NCBI GenBank assembly: GCA_035476575.1
Contig: DATILL010000043.1
Location: 1-33,475 of the forward strand
Source of the DNA: DATILL01 sp035476575
GTDB lineage: Bacteria > Actinomycetota > Actinomycetes > Mycobacteriales > JACQDL01
Direction of reading: 5' to 3'
DNA: 33,475 nucleotides
Below the pieces are notes generated by a model, which was given only the letters and a program-made list of their open reading frames with translations, ran no database searches and was not told the DNA's origin. Of this stretch, positions 21,409-30,721 are shown one piece after another (the first letter of the stretch is position 1; every line of letters starts with the position of its first letter). The position numbers and the translations under genes were made by a program.

Positions 21409-21471
21409 CGCCCTATCCGACGACCGGTCCGCCAGCCGGGGCCGCGCGGCCCGACAGCGTAGGCTAGGCGA

Positions 21472-21759
21472 GTGGACTACCTCGGCACGATGCTCACCCA
21501 GGCGATCTTGATCGGGACCTTGGTCGTGCAGGGCTGGGCGGCCGTGGACGCGGCGATCCGGCCCACGCCGACGTACGTGGCAGCGGGCAAGCTCACCAAA
21601 CCGGCCTGGCTCGCCATCACCATCGCCGCCCTGGTCCTCGGTCTGGTCACCCAGGACCTGCTGTCACTGTTCCGGATCGCGGCGCTGGTCGCCTCGATCG
21701 TCTACCTCGTCGACGTCCGCCCCGCCCTGCGTGAGGTCCAGGGCGGCAACCGCTGGTAA
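21472..21759 (+). CDS. DUF2516 small membrane protein
   Basis: A 95-aa protein with about three hydrophobic segments (TQAILIGTLVVQGWAAVDAA; PAWLAITIAALVLGLVTQDL; LFRIAALVASIVYLVDV). The DUF2516 pattern TKPAWLAI...VYLVDVRPALREVQGG is clear. It follows the XRE and HBHA-like genes as Rv0476 follows Rv0474-Rv0475. GTG 21472. Function unknown. Confidence 0.88.
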   Translation: MDYLGTMLTQAILIGTLVVQGWAAVDAAIRPTPTYVAAGKLTKPAWLAITIAALVLGLVTQDLLSLFRIAALVASIVYLVDVRPALREVQGGNRW

Positions 21760-21816
21760 GACCGCGCGGCCAGTAGGTGCGCTGGGACCTGACGTTCGGT
21801 CCACCCGCGGGGCGAG

Positions 21817-22347
21817 CTACAGCAGGTCGCCCGGCCGTATCCGGTACACGTCCATCTCCTGGCCGTAGTACTTGTCGGTGCGGCCGACGTACTCCATGCC
21901 CAGCCGTCGGGCCACCGCGGCGGACCGGTCGTTGCCCGGCTTGATCACGGCGTACACCTCGGCCACGCCCTTGCGGAAGGCGTAGTCGATGGTGGCCTGG
22001 CCGATCTCCGTGGCGTAGCCCTTGCCCCAGTGCGCCGGGTGCAGGTGCCACCCGATCTCGACGTCGGAGTTCAACGGCGGCAGCGGCCGGACGAACGCCG
22101 TACCGATCGGGTCACCCCCGTCAACCGGCTGCACCGCCCAGAAGCCGTACGCCGGGTCGTCGGACCGCATGCACCAGTCCGTCAGGTACTCTCTCGCCTC
22201 GTCCACCGAGCTGACCGGCTCGCGGATCGAGCTGAGATACCGCACCACCGCCGGGTCGGAGTAGATCTCGTACGCCGCCAGGGCATCCTTGTCCGGAGAC
22301 CACGCGCGGGCGATGAGGCGGTCAGTGCGCAGGGATGTTGCCATCAT
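21817..22347 (-). CDS. GNAT acetyltransferase (RimJ/RimL type)
   Basis: A 176-aa N-acetyltransferase. It opens TSLRTDRLIARAWSPDKDAL, has the acetyl-CoA-binding turn HWGKGYATEIGQATIDYAF (near 108-126), and ends with VIKPGNDRSAAVARRLGMEY, the typical RimL-like layout. The acceptor is unknown. The first ATG (22347) lies 6 nt after a -10-like TAGGCT (22359-22354), so the message may be leaderless; a second ATG follows at once. Confidence 0.9.
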   Translation of the reverse strand: MMATSLRTDRLIARAWSPDKDALAAYEIYSDPAVVRYLSSIREPVSSVDEAREYLTDWCMRSDDPAYGFWAVQPVDGGDPIGTAFVRPLPPLNSDVEIGWHLHPAHWGKGYATEIGQATIDYAFRKGVAEVYAVIKPGNDRSAAVARRLGMEYVGRTDKYYGQEMDVYRIRPGDLL

Positions 22348-22532
22348 CGCGTGAGCCTATCGAAATAACATGAGTCTGACCCGGGCTCACCGGATCGAGA
22401 TGGGGCTGACGGTTTAGATCATTTCGGCTCCGACCAGCCGGGGGCGGTGAGTGCCCGAACGGCCAATGCGGCGCGCAGGCCGCGGGTCACCGTGGGCGTG
22501 GGGTCCTCGCGGTGCGCCGGCGCCGGCCACCG

Positions 22533-23333
22533 CTACCCCGAGGTCGACGCGACCGCGGACCAGCGCACGGTCACCTCGCCGAGCCGCCAGCGCGGCCGGC
22601 CGCCGACGACCGGCCAGCCGTCGTCGACCAGCCGCTGTACGGCGCCGACCCAGCGCTGCTTCGGCCCGAACGTAGCCAGCGGGGAGGACACCAGCCAGGC
22701 CTGGTCGAACGCGGCCAGGAACGCGTGCACCGGCTCGCCGGGGACGTTGCGGTGGATCAGCGCCTTAGGCAGCCGCTCGGCCAGCTCGCTCGGTGCCTCG
22801 ATAGTGGCCATCCGGGCGGACAGCGTGAGGGTCAGCGGGCCAGAGGCGTCGAGCGCGACCCAGCATGCCCGCCGGCCGATCTCGTCGCAGGTGCCCTCGA
22901 CCAGCAGGCCCCCCGGCCCGAGCCGCGCGCACATGGTCTGCCACGCCTCGGTGACCGCGGCGGCGTCGTACTGCCGGAGCACGTTCAGCGCCCGGACCAG
23001 CACCGGCCGCCGGCCGGCCAGCTCGAACCCGCCGCGGTCGAAGTCCAGGCCGGGTGGGTCGGCGAACGGCCTGGCGGCGGTGACCCGGCCCGGGTCGAGC
23101 TCCAGCCCGAGCACCCGCACGTCCGGCCGGACCGCGCGCAGCCGGTCGGCCAGCTCGATGGTGGTGACCGGGCTGGCGCCGTAGCCGAGATCGACGACCA
23201 GCGGGTCGGTCGCGTCGCGCAGCCGGGACGCCTGGGTGCCGACGATCCAACGGTCCACCCGGCGCAGCCGGTTCTGATGCGTGGTGCCACGAGTGGCCAG
23301 CCCCCGCACCCGCTCCCCGACCTGCCTCTTCAC
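22533..23333 (-). CDS. Class I SAM-dependent methyltransferase-like protein
   Basis: A 266-aa protein with a Rossmann-type methyltransferase pattern: motif I VVDLGYGASPVTTIELA near residue 45, acidic strand-2 end VRVLGLELDPGRV near 75, and the strand-4 region GRRPVLVRALNVLRQYD. Motif I is VDLGYGASP instead of the usual DxGxGxG, so binding is likely but divergent. The C-terminal half has LATFGPKQRWVGAVQRLV. GTG 23333 faces the murB start, 24 nt away, so the promoters overlap. Confidence 0.8.
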   Translation of the reverse strand: MKRQVGERVRGLATRGTTHQNRLRRVDRWIVGTQASRLRDATDPLVVDLGYGASPVTTIELADRLRAVRPDVRVLGLELDPGRVTAARPFADPPGLDFDRGGFELAGRRPVLVRALNVLRQYDAAAVTEAWQTMCARLGPGGLLVEGTCDEIGRRACWVALDASGPLTLTLSARMATIEAPSELAERLPKALIHRNVPGEPVHAFLAAFDQAWLVSSPLATFGPKQRWVGAVQRLVDDGWPVVGGRPRWRLGEVTVRWSAVASTSG

Positions 23334-23357
23334 GGGCTCTGAGGGTAGCTGGGACGG

Positions 23358-24500
<1,143 letters not shown>

Positions 24501-24560
24501 CCCGTCGCGCGGCCCGGGGCCCGACTTGACCTTCCGTTCACACGTGCCCGGTTCAGCTGG

Positions 24561-25304
24561 TCAGGTGCGGTGCACCCGGTGCGGCGCCGCCTGGGCAAGC
24601 GGTTTCACCTCAATCAGGTCGACGTTGACGTGCGGCGGCCGGCTGAGCACCCAGTCGATGCAGTCGGCGACGTCCTCGGCGGTCAGCGGCTCGGCCACTC
24701 CCTCGTACACCGCGGCGGCCCGCTCTGCGTCACCGCCGAACCGCACCAGGCTGAACTCCTCAGTCCTGACCATCCCGGGCGCGACCTCGCTCACCCGCAC
24801 CGGCTGGCCGAGCAGCTCCAGCCGGAGCGTCTCGCGCAGCGCGGCGACCGCGTGCTTGACCCCCGTGTAGCCGGCGCCGCCCTCGTACACCAGCCGGGCG
24901 GCGATCGAGCTGACGATCACCACGTGCCCCGCGCCGCTCGCCGTCAGCGCCGGGAGCAGCGCCCGGGTCACCCGCTGCACCCCGATGACGTTCACGTCGT
25001 ACATCCGCTGCCAGTCGGCCGGGTCGGACTCGGCGACCGGCTCCAGGCCGAGTGCGGCACCGGCGTTGTTGACCAGCACTCGGCACGCCGGCACGGCGGC
25101 GGCGAGCGCGTCGACGCTGGCCTGGTCGGTCACATCGAGGGTGACGGCGGTACCGCCGATCTCGGCGGCCAGCGCCTCGACCCGAGCGGTACGCCGGGCG
25201 GCGGCGACGACGTGATAGCCCGAGCTGGCCAGCTTCCGGGCGGTCGCCGCCCCGATGCCGCTGCTCGCCCCGGTCACCACCGCGACGGGACTCTGGGTAT
25301 GCAC
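24561..25304 (-). CDS. Short-chain dehydrogenase/reductase
   Basis: A 247-aa classical SDR: cofactor motif TGASSGIGAATARKLA at residues 10-25, NNAG near 85, catalytic Ser in VIVSSIAARL and YTGVKHA (YxxxK) near 148. It is like YdfG/Rv0484c, which stands next to mshA in mycobacteria. The substrate is unknown. GTG 25304 is preceded by -10-like TAGTGT ending 8 nt upstream and no SD, so it may be leaderless; the longer ORF upstream is unlikely. Divergent from mshA. Confidence 0.92.
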   Translation of the reverse strand: MHTQSPVAVVTGASSGIGAATARKLASSGYHVVAAARRTARVEALAAEIGGTAVTLDVTDQASVDALAAAVPACRVLVNNAGAALGLEPVAESDPADWQRMYDVNVIGVQRVTRALLPALTASGAGHVVIVSSIAARLVYEGGAGYTGVKHAVAALRETLRLELLGQPVRVSEVAPGMVRTEEFSLVRFGGDAERAAAVYEGVAEPLTAEDVADCIDWVLSRPPHVNVDLIEVKPLAQAAPHRVHRT

Positions 25305-25398
25305 GGGTCGGAACACTACGTCGGAACGCTCCGTCGGGCAGGTTTCCCGGCCGGTTGGCGTTGTGGGCTTCCGGGACCGTCGTACCCGGAGGTGAGCC

Positions 25399-26697
25399 AT
25401 GCCGCGCGTCAGCCGGATCCATCCGCACCGCATCGCCACCCTGTCCGTGCACACCTCCCCGCTGGACCAGCCCGGCGGTGGAGACGCGGGCGGCATGAAC
25501 GTCTACATCGTCGAGGTCGCCCGGCAGCTCGCCGAGCTCGGCGTCGAGGTGGAGATCTTCACTCGGACGACGTCCGGCGAGCTGCCATCGAAGGTTGAGC
25601 TGGCGCCAGGCGTCCTGGTCCGGCACGTGACGGCTGGCCCGTTTGAAGGGCTCTCCAAGGACAACCTGCCCTGTCAGATGTGCGCCTTCACCGCGGGCGT
25701 GCTGCGGGCCGAGGCGCGGCGCGAGCCGGGCTGGTACGACGTGATCCACTCGCACTACTGGCTGTCCGGCCAGGTCGGCGGGGTGGCCCGGGAGCGGTGG
25801 GGCGTGCCGCTGGTGCACACCGCGCATACCCTGGCCAAGGTCAAGAACACCCAGCTCGCGGACGGTGACCGTCCCGAGCCGCTGGCCCGGGTCATCGGCG
25901 AGGAGCAGGTTGTCGCGGAGGCCGACCGGCTGACCGCCTCCACCGCCGCCGAGGCCGCCGACCTCGTTGACCGGTACGGCGCCGACCCAGCCCGGGTCGA
26001 GGTGATCCCGCCCGGCGTCGACCTGGAGCGGTTCCGGCTGGGCTCGGCCTCCACCGCACGGACCCGGCTTGGCATCCCGCCGGATGCCGCCGTACTGCTG
26101 TTCGTCGGGCGCATCCAGCCGCTGAAGGCGCCCGACATCCTGCTCCGGGCCGCTGCCGAGCTCGCCGCCGGTGACCCGGAGCTGCGCGACCGGCTCCGGG
26201 TGCTTGTGGTCGGCGCGCCGAGCGGCACCGGCTTGGCCCGGCCGGAGAGCCTGCGGCGGCTTGCCGGCGAGCTCGGGATCGGCGGTCTGCTGTGCTTCCT
26301 GCCGCCGATGCCGGCCGCCGAGCTGGCCGAGGTCTACCGGGCGGCCGACCTGACGGTGGTCCCGTCGTACAACGAGTCTTTCGGCCTGGTGGCGCTGGAG
26401 TCGCAGGCCTGCGGGACGCCGGTGGTCGCCGCGGCCGTGGGCGGGCTGCCGACGGCGGTCGCCGACGGGGTGTCCGGGCGGTTGGTCGACGGGCACCGAC
26501 CGTCCGACTACGCCACCGCGATCGGCCAGCTCCTGCGCGAGCCGGCCCAGCGGGAATGGCTCGCCACCGGATGCCGCGGACACGCCGAGCGGTTTAGCTG
26601 GCGGACCACCGCCGAGCGGCTGCTGGAGACGTACCGTGACGCCATGGCCGACCCGATCTTCGTCAGCACCGGCGCGGCCCGGCTAGCGGCCCAGTAA
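25399..26697 (+). CDS. mshA: D-inositol-3-phosphate glycosyltransferase MshA
   Basis: A 432-aa GT4 glycosyltransferase that starts mycothiol synthesis by joining GlcNAc from UDP-GlcNAc to inositol 3-phosphate. MshA-typical segments: RIATLSVHTSPLDQPGGGDA, AGGMNVYIVEVARQL, HSHYWLSGQVG, VHTAHTLAKVKN, and in the C-terminal domain FVGRIQPLKAPDILL and the E-x7-E motif YNESFGLVALESQACGTPVV. SD GGAGGTGA lies close to ATG 25399. Its last codons enter a 14-bp repeat that extends to the next gene. Confidence 0.97.
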   Translation: MPRVSRIHPHRIATLSVHTSPLDQPGGGDAGGMNVYIVEVARQLAELGVEVEIFTRTTSGELPSKVELAPGVLVRHVTAGPFEGLSKDNLPCQMCAFTAGVLRAEARREPGWYDVIHSHYWLSGQVGGVARERWGVPLVHTAHTLAKVKNTQLADGDRPEPLARVIGEEQVVAEADRLTASTAAEAADLVDRYGADPARVEVIPPGVDLERFRLGSASTARTRLGIPPDAAVLLFVGRIQPLKAPDILLRAAAELAAGDPELRDRLRVLVVGAPSGTGLARPESLRRLAGELGIGGLLCFLPPMPAAELAEVYRAADLTVVPSYNESFGLVALESQACGTPVVAAAVGGLPTAVADGVSGRLVDGHRPSDYATAIGQLLREPAQREWLATGCRGHAERFSWRTTAERLLETYRDAMADPIFVSTGAARLAAQ

Positions 26698-26727
26698 TGG
26701 CGGCCCAGTAATGGCGGCCCAGTAATG
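26686..26727 (+). repeat. Triplicated 14-bp unit at the mshA/ybjN junction
   Basis: GCGGCCCAGTAATG is repeated three times exactly (26686, 26700, 26714). Every unit ends in TAATG, so each holds a stop and a start sharing one base. The first TAA ends mshA; the third ATG opens the YbjN-like gene. Between them two 4-codon ORFs (Met-Ala-Ala-Gln) appear. No SD is present in the unit. Confidence 0.95.
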
Positions 26728-27219
26728 GCCGACGGCGATCTGGACCGGCTCATCCAGGCCACGCTGGACGACCGCGGGCTGGAGTACGAGCGGTACGGTC
26801 CGGGCGACGTCGTGGTGAAGCTGCCCGGCACGCGAAAGCTGGCCACGATGTGCCGGCTGGAGGTCGGCGCGCACGCGCTGCTCCTGGAGGCGTTCGTCAT
26901 GCGCCGCCCCGATGAGAACCGTGAGCAGCTTTTCGACTTCCTGCTGCGGCGGAACGCCAGGATGTACGGCGTCGCGTTCTGTGTGGACAAGGTCGGGGAC
27001 GTGTACCTGACCGGCCGGGTCGCCCGGCACGCGGTCACCCCGGACGAGCTGGACCGGCTGCTCGGTGCCGTTCTCACCTACGCCGACGAGAACTTCAACC
27101 AGATGCTGGAGATCGGCTTCGGGTCGTCGATCCGGCGCGAGTGGGAATGGCGGGTCAAGCGCGGCGAGCCGCTCGCGAACCTGGCGGCGTTCGCCCATTT
27201 CGCCGACCCGAGCCGCTGA
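26725..27219 (+). CDS. YbjN-domain protein
   Basis: A 164-aa YbjN-like protein (compare Rv0487, next to mshA in M. tuberculosis): a chaperone-like alpha/beta fold with PGDVVVKLPGTRKLATMCRL, NREQLFDFLLRRNARMYGV and DELDRLLGAVLTYADENFNQ. The function is unknown; related type III secretion chaperone folds suggest protein binding. It is reached by stop-start coupling through the 14-bp repeats. A terminator hairpin follows at 27224. Confidence 0.9.
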   Translation: MADGDLDRLIQATLDDRGLEYERYGPGDVVVKLPGTRKLATMCRLEVGAHALLLEAFVMRRPDENREQLFDFLLRRNARMYGVAFCVDKVGDVYLTGRVARHAVTPDELDRLLGAVLTYADENFNQMLEIGFGSSIRREWEWRVKRGEPLANLAAFAHFADPSR

Positions 27220-27223
27220 CAAA

Positions 27224-27269
27224 GTTGGTAGCACTGCGCCGCCGTATAACGCGGCGTGCTGCTAGCAAC
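27224..27269 (+). terminator. Terminator-like stem-loop between the YbjN-like and VapC genes
   Basis: GTTGGTAGCA...GCGCCGC pairs imperfectly with GCGGCG...TGCTAGCAAC around a loop containing TATAA. The two flanking genes are convergent. Confidence 0.7.
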
Positions 27270-27271
27270 TC

Positions 27272-27682
27272 TCAGGGGAGCAGCTCAAAGGTCTCGACGT
27301 GGGCGGGACGGACGATGGTGAAGTGCTTCACGTCGGTGGTCGCCACCCTCGTGCAGCCCAGCCGCTCAGCGCAGGCGACCACGGCCGCGTCGGCCGTCCC
27401 GAGCGGCAGGTCATGGTAGCGGGCCACCAGCTCGGCGATCCGCAGCCAGTCGGCGGCGTTCACCGGCTCGATCCGGAACGCGCCGGACGCCAGGTCGCCG
27501 AGGAACCGCACCTCCGCGGCGGCGCCCAGCCGGGACGCGATCAGGTACGCCGCCTCCGCCACGCACAGCGTCGGCACGACCAGCGGGCCGGGATAACTTT
27601 GCAGCAGGTCGAGGCTGGCCCGATGGTGCCGGTCATCGGCGTCGACGTAGGCGTAGAGCGGACCGGTGTCGACGACGATCAC
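27272..27682 (-). CDS. VapC-type PIN-domain toxin
   Basis: A 136-aa PIN ribonuclease. The first strand MIVVDTGPLYAYVD carries Asp5; the second acidic residue is Glu43 in LCVAEAAYLIASR; the third region is LPLGTADAAVVACAERL with Asp near 98, then a C-terminal TTDVKHFTIVRP. All acidic positions look intact, so it is likely active. The start overlaps the antitoxin stop by 4 nt (ATGA). Confidence 0.9.
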   Translation of the reverse strand: MIVVDTGPLYAYVDADDRHHRASLDLLQSYPGPLVVPTLCVAEAAYLIASRLGAAAEVRFLGDLASGAFRIEPVNAADWLRIAELVARYHDLPLGTADAAVVACAERLGCTRVATTDVKHFTIVRPAHVETFELLP

Positions 27683-27945
27683 TCGGCCGGGCCGCTGAGC
27701 TCGGCGGCGAGGATCTCCTCGATCCGCTCGGAGATGTCGCTGCGGCCGGAATGCCCGACGCCGGCCGCCCCGAGCCGGCGGACCGCACCGGTGCCAGCGG
27801 AACCACCGGGCAGATGCGCCTCAATGGCCTCCCTGGTCCAGCCCGACAGGGTCATGCCCCGCCGCTCGGCCTCCTGCCGGACCCGCTCGTCCAGGGAGGC
27901 CGGCAGCTTCACCGTGGTGCGCCGGACGTCGTCTACAACAGTCAT
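27679..27945 (-). CDS. Ribbon-helix-helix antitoxin (VapB/CopG-like)
   Basis: An 88-aa antitoxin starting at MTVVDDVRRTT: the N-terminal RHH DNA-binding part is RTTVKLPASLDERVRQEAER, GMTLSGWTREAIEAHL, then an acidic/flexible C-terminal part that should wrap the toxin. ATG 27945 is favoured over ATG 27957, because the latter lies inside a palindrome that looks like the operator. Expected to repress its own promoter with VapC. Confidence 0.85.
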   Translation of the reverse strand: MTVVDDVRRTTVKLPASLDERVRQEAERRGMTLSGWTREAIEAHLPGGSAGTGAVRRLGAAGVGHSGRSDISERIEEILAAELSGPAE

Positions 27946-27959
27946 GTATGCCAGCATAC
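27946..27959. promoter_or_regulatory. Palindromic operator of the VapBC pair
   Basis: GTATGC-CA-GCATAC, with perfect 6-bp arms, lies immediately before the antitoxin ATG. RHH antitoxins bind such short palindromes, so this fits autoregulation. A TATGCT hexamer at 27971-27976 may serve as the gpmA -10. Confidence 0.6.
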
Positions 27960-28044
27960 GGACGGAGGCCTATGCTGTCGACTCTAGCGGGGCATCAGCG
28001 GGGCAGGACCGGAGAGCCGCACCGGCTCTGGCAGGCTGTGCGGC

Positions 28045-28785
28045 ATGACTGCGACCTTGGTCCTGCTCCGGCACGGCGAGAGTGAGTGGAACTCCAAGAA
28101 CCTCTTCACCGGCTGGGTGGACGTCGATCTCACCCCACGTGGTGTTGACGAGGCCCAGCGGGGCGGCGAGCTGCTCGTCCAGCACGGCCTGCTGCCGGAC
28201 GTCGTCCATACGTCGCTGCTCCGGCGGGCGATCCGCACCGCCGAGCTGGCCCTGTCCGCCGCCGACCGGCTCTGGATCGACGTACGGCGATCCTGGCGGT
28301 TGAACGAGCGGCATTACGGTGCCCTCCAGGGCAAGAACAAGGCACAGGTGCGAGACGAGTTCGGCGACGAGCAGTTCATGCTGTGGCGCCGATCGTACGA
28401 CGTCCCGCCGCCGCCGCTTCCGGTTGACTCGGAGTTTTCGCAGTACGACGACCCGCGGTACGCCATCCTCCCGCCCGAGCTGCGCCCGGCGACGGAGTGC
28501 CTGGCTGATGTGGTGGAGCGGATGCTGCCGTACTGGTACGACTCGATCGTGCCTGACCTGCGGGCCGGTCGGCGGGTGTTGGTGGCGGCGCACGGCAACT
28601 CGCTGCGGGCGCTTGTGATGCATCTCGACGGGTTGTCCACGGAGGAGGTCGTCGGGCTCAACATTCCGACTGGTGTCCCGTTGAGCTACGAGCTGGACGC
28701 CGATTTGCGGCGGGTGTCGTCGGTTTATCTGGATCCGGATGCTGCCGCTGCCTCCATTACCGCGGTAGCCAACCAGGGGAAATAG
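28045..28785 (+). CDS. gpmA: 2,3-bisphosphoglycerate-dependent phosphoglycerate mutase
   Basis: A 246-aa dPGM of glycolysis. Catalytic motif LVLLRHGESEWN with the phosphorylated His, then LNERHYGALQGKNK, and AAHGNSLRALVMHLDG with the second His near 183. Length matches gpm1 (Rv0489), near mshA and YbjN in mycobacteria. ATG 28045 has no clear SD. Confidence 0.96.
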   Translation: MTATLVLLRHGESEWNSKNLFTGWVDVDLTPRGVDEAQRGGELLVQHGLLPDVVHTSLLRRAIRTAELALSAADRLWIDVRRSWRLNERHYGALQGKNKAQVRDEFGDEQFMLWRRSYDVPPPPLPVDSEFSQYDDPRYAILPPELRPATECLADVVERMLPYWYDSIVPDLRAGRRVLVAAHGNSLRALVMHLDGLSTEEVVGLNIPTGVPLSYELDADLRRVSSVYLDPDAAAASITAVANQGK

Positions 28786-28808
28786 CGGCGTTCGAGCGGC
28801 GAAGTCAG

Positions 28809-28955
28809 GTGACCCTGATCGACCGGATGATCGCGGCCGGCGAGTACGAGCCGGCGGCGGGCAGCGTCCTCGACCTTGACCCGCTGCCGCCCGCGCCTCC
28901 GGGCGCGGGGGCGTTGAGCGAGGTTGTTCAGGAGATGCGTGACGAGGAACGCTAG
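28809..28955 (+). pseudogene. C-terminal remnant of a type II antitoxin
   Basis: A 48-codon ORF from GTG 28809 encoding VTLIDRMIAAGEYEPAAGSV then LDLDPLPPAPPGAGALSEVV and an acidic end EMRDEER. This is the C-terminal half of a Phd/VapB-like antitoxin; the N-terminal DNA-binding half (about 35-40 residues) is absent, since gpmA ends only 23 bp upstream. It shares one base with the next start (TAGTG). Confidence 0.6.
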
Positions 28956-29292
28956 TGATCTACCTCGACACCAGGCGCCCCCGGTCAAGCTCGTGTGGGC
29001 GGAGCCAGAGACGCCAGCCTTGCGGCAGCTCGTGTCGGAACGGGCGCAGCAGCCGCTGGTGTCCAGCGAGCTGCTCGTGGTGGAGACCCGCCGCGCGGTG
29101 CTGTGCGCCGATCCCACCGGGATGTCGCGGGCCGACCTGCTCCTGACCCGGATCGACCGGGTCGCCATGCCCAGGGCGATCGTCGAGGCTGCCAGCCGCC
29201 TTCCCGACCTGCGCTCCCTCGACGCGATCCACCTCGCGACGGCCATGACGTTACGGCGCCCCTCACGATTCGACGCCAGCGGCGCACGGTAG
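28955..29292 (+). pseudogene. Frameshifted and truncated VapC-like PIN toxin
   Basis: The GTG at 28955 reads VIYLDT, the expected PIN start with its Asp, but then the frame is shifted (+2 or -1) within about 28973-28985. The rest of the toxin (VKLVWAEPETPALRQ, SSELLVVETRRAVL, SLDAIHLATAM) continues in another frame. The end is also abnormal: after ATAMTL comes RRPSRFDASGAR and a stop, so the last strand with its acidic residue is missing. An inactive relic. Confidence 0.8.
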
Positions 29293-29296
29293 CTGC

Positions 29297-30682
29297 TCAG
29301 CCTGGCTGGGCGAAGACCTTGCCTGGGTTGAGGATGCCGAGTGGGTCGAGCGCCTGCTTGATCGAGGCGTGCACGCCGAGCGCGACTGGGCCGATCTCGC
29401 GGGCCAGCCAGTCCAGCTTCAGCGTGCCGATGCCGTGCTCCCCCGTCACCGTCCCGCCGAGCGCCAGCCCGAGGTCGAGGATCCGGTTGAACGCGTCGTA
29501 CGCCCGGGCCTTGGCCGCCGCGTCGGCCGCGTCGAAGATCACCGTGGGGTGCATGTTGCCGTCCCCGGCGTGCCCTACCACGCCGATCAGCACGTCACAC
29601 TCGGCCGAGATCTTCGCTGTGCCGTCCAGCAGGTCGGCGATCCGCGACCGCGGCACCGCGACGTCGTCGATCAGAGTCGCGCCGTACCGCTCCAGCGCGG
29701 GCAGCGCCAGCCGCCGGGCGGCCAGCAGCATCCGGCCCTCCTCCAGGTCCTCGGTGGAGTACACCTCATCGGCCCCCGCCGCTCGGCACAGCGCCGCGAC
29801 CTGGGCGATCTCGTCCGCCCCGCGCGACCCGCCAGCGTCTGACTGGCCGAGCAGCAGGGTGTGCGCGTCCCGGTCCAGGCCCATGTTCTTCCACTCCTCG
29901 ACGGCCCGGATGCAGGTCTGGTCCATGATCTCCAGCAGTGACGGCACCAGGCCGGTCAGCACCACCTCCGAGACCGCCCGCCCGGCCGCCGCCGTACTGC
30001 CGAACGTCGCGACCAGCGTGACCGGCGCTGCCGGCAGCGGGCGCAGGGCGAGAGTGGCCTGGGTGATCACCCCGAGCGTCCCCTCGGCTCCGACGAACAG
30101 CCGGGCCAGGTCGTAGCCGGCCACCCCCTTGACCGTACGGCGCCCGGTGCGCAGCACCTCGCCGGAGGCCAGCACCACCTCCAAGCCGAGCACGAAGTCG
30201 GTCGTGACGCCGTACTTCACGCAGCACAGGCCGCCCGCGTTCGTCGAGAGGTTGCCGCCGATCGTGCACCAGTCGTAGCTGGACGGGTCCGGCGGGTAGA
30301 ACAGCTCGTGCGGCTCCAGCGCCTTGCGGAGGTCCAGGTTGACCACGCCCGGCTCGACCACCGCCAGCCGGTTCGCCGGGTCGATCTCAACGATCTTGTT
30401 CATCCGGGTCAGCACCAGGGTGATCCCGCCGGTCACGCCGTTGGACGAGCCGGCGAGCCCGGAGCCGGCGCCCCGCGGCACCACCGGCACCTGGTGCCGG
30501 GCCGCCACCCGGACCACATGCCGGACCTGCTCGGTGTCGGCCGCGAAGACCACGCAGCGTGGCTGCTCGGATGGCGCGAACATGGCCTGGTCTCGGGCGT
30601 AGGAGGCGACCACGTCCGGGTCGTCCAGGACGGCGCCGTCCGGCAGTCCGGCACGCAGGTCGTCGAGCACCGCATCGGCCAT
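29297..30682 (-). CDS. FAD-linked oxidase, GlcD/D-lactate dehydrogenase-like
   Basis: A 461-aa flavoprotein with an FAD_binding_4 (PCMH) domain and an FAD-oxidase_C domain. Visible: VPVVPRGAGSGLAGSSNGVT near 80, PPDPSSYDWCTIGGNLSTNA near 130, and the C-terminal HAGDGNMHPT and GTVTGEHGIGTLK. It should oxidise a 2-hydroxy acid (glycolate or D-lactate); the acceptor is unknown. ATG 30682 is preferred to GTG 30727, which would overlap the divergent DedA gene. Confidence 0.92.
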   Translation of the reverse strand: MADAVLDDLRAGLPDGAVLDDPDVVASYARDQAMFAPSEQPRCVVFAADTEQVRHVVRVAARHQVPVVPRGAGSGLAGSSNGVTGGITLVLTRMNKIVEIDPANRLAVVEPGVVNLDLRKALEPHELFYPPDPSSYDWCTIGGNLSTNAGGLCCVKYGVTTDFVLGLEVVLASGEVLRTGRRTVKGVAGYDLARLFVGAEGTLGVITQATLALRPLPAAPVTLVATFGSTAAAGRAVSEVVLTGLVPSLLEIMDQTCIRAVEEWKNMGLDRDAHTLLLGQSDAGGSRGADEIAQVAALCRAAGADEVYSTEDLEEGRMLLAARRLALPALERYGATLIDDVAVPRSRIADLLDGTAKISAECDVLIGVVGHAGDGNMHPTVIFDAADAAAKARAYDAFNRILDLGLALGGTVTGEHGIGTLKLDWLAREIGPVALGVHASIKQALDPLGILNPGKVFAQPG

Positions 30683-30721
30683 GGGAAGTACGGTAACCGG
30701 GAGCGGGTAGCCTTGCCGGTC

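Noticed and set aside
24760..26583. 607-codon minus-strand frame across mshA
   Set aside because: Antisense shadow of mshA, with Gly/Arg/Pro-rich composition and no motifs.
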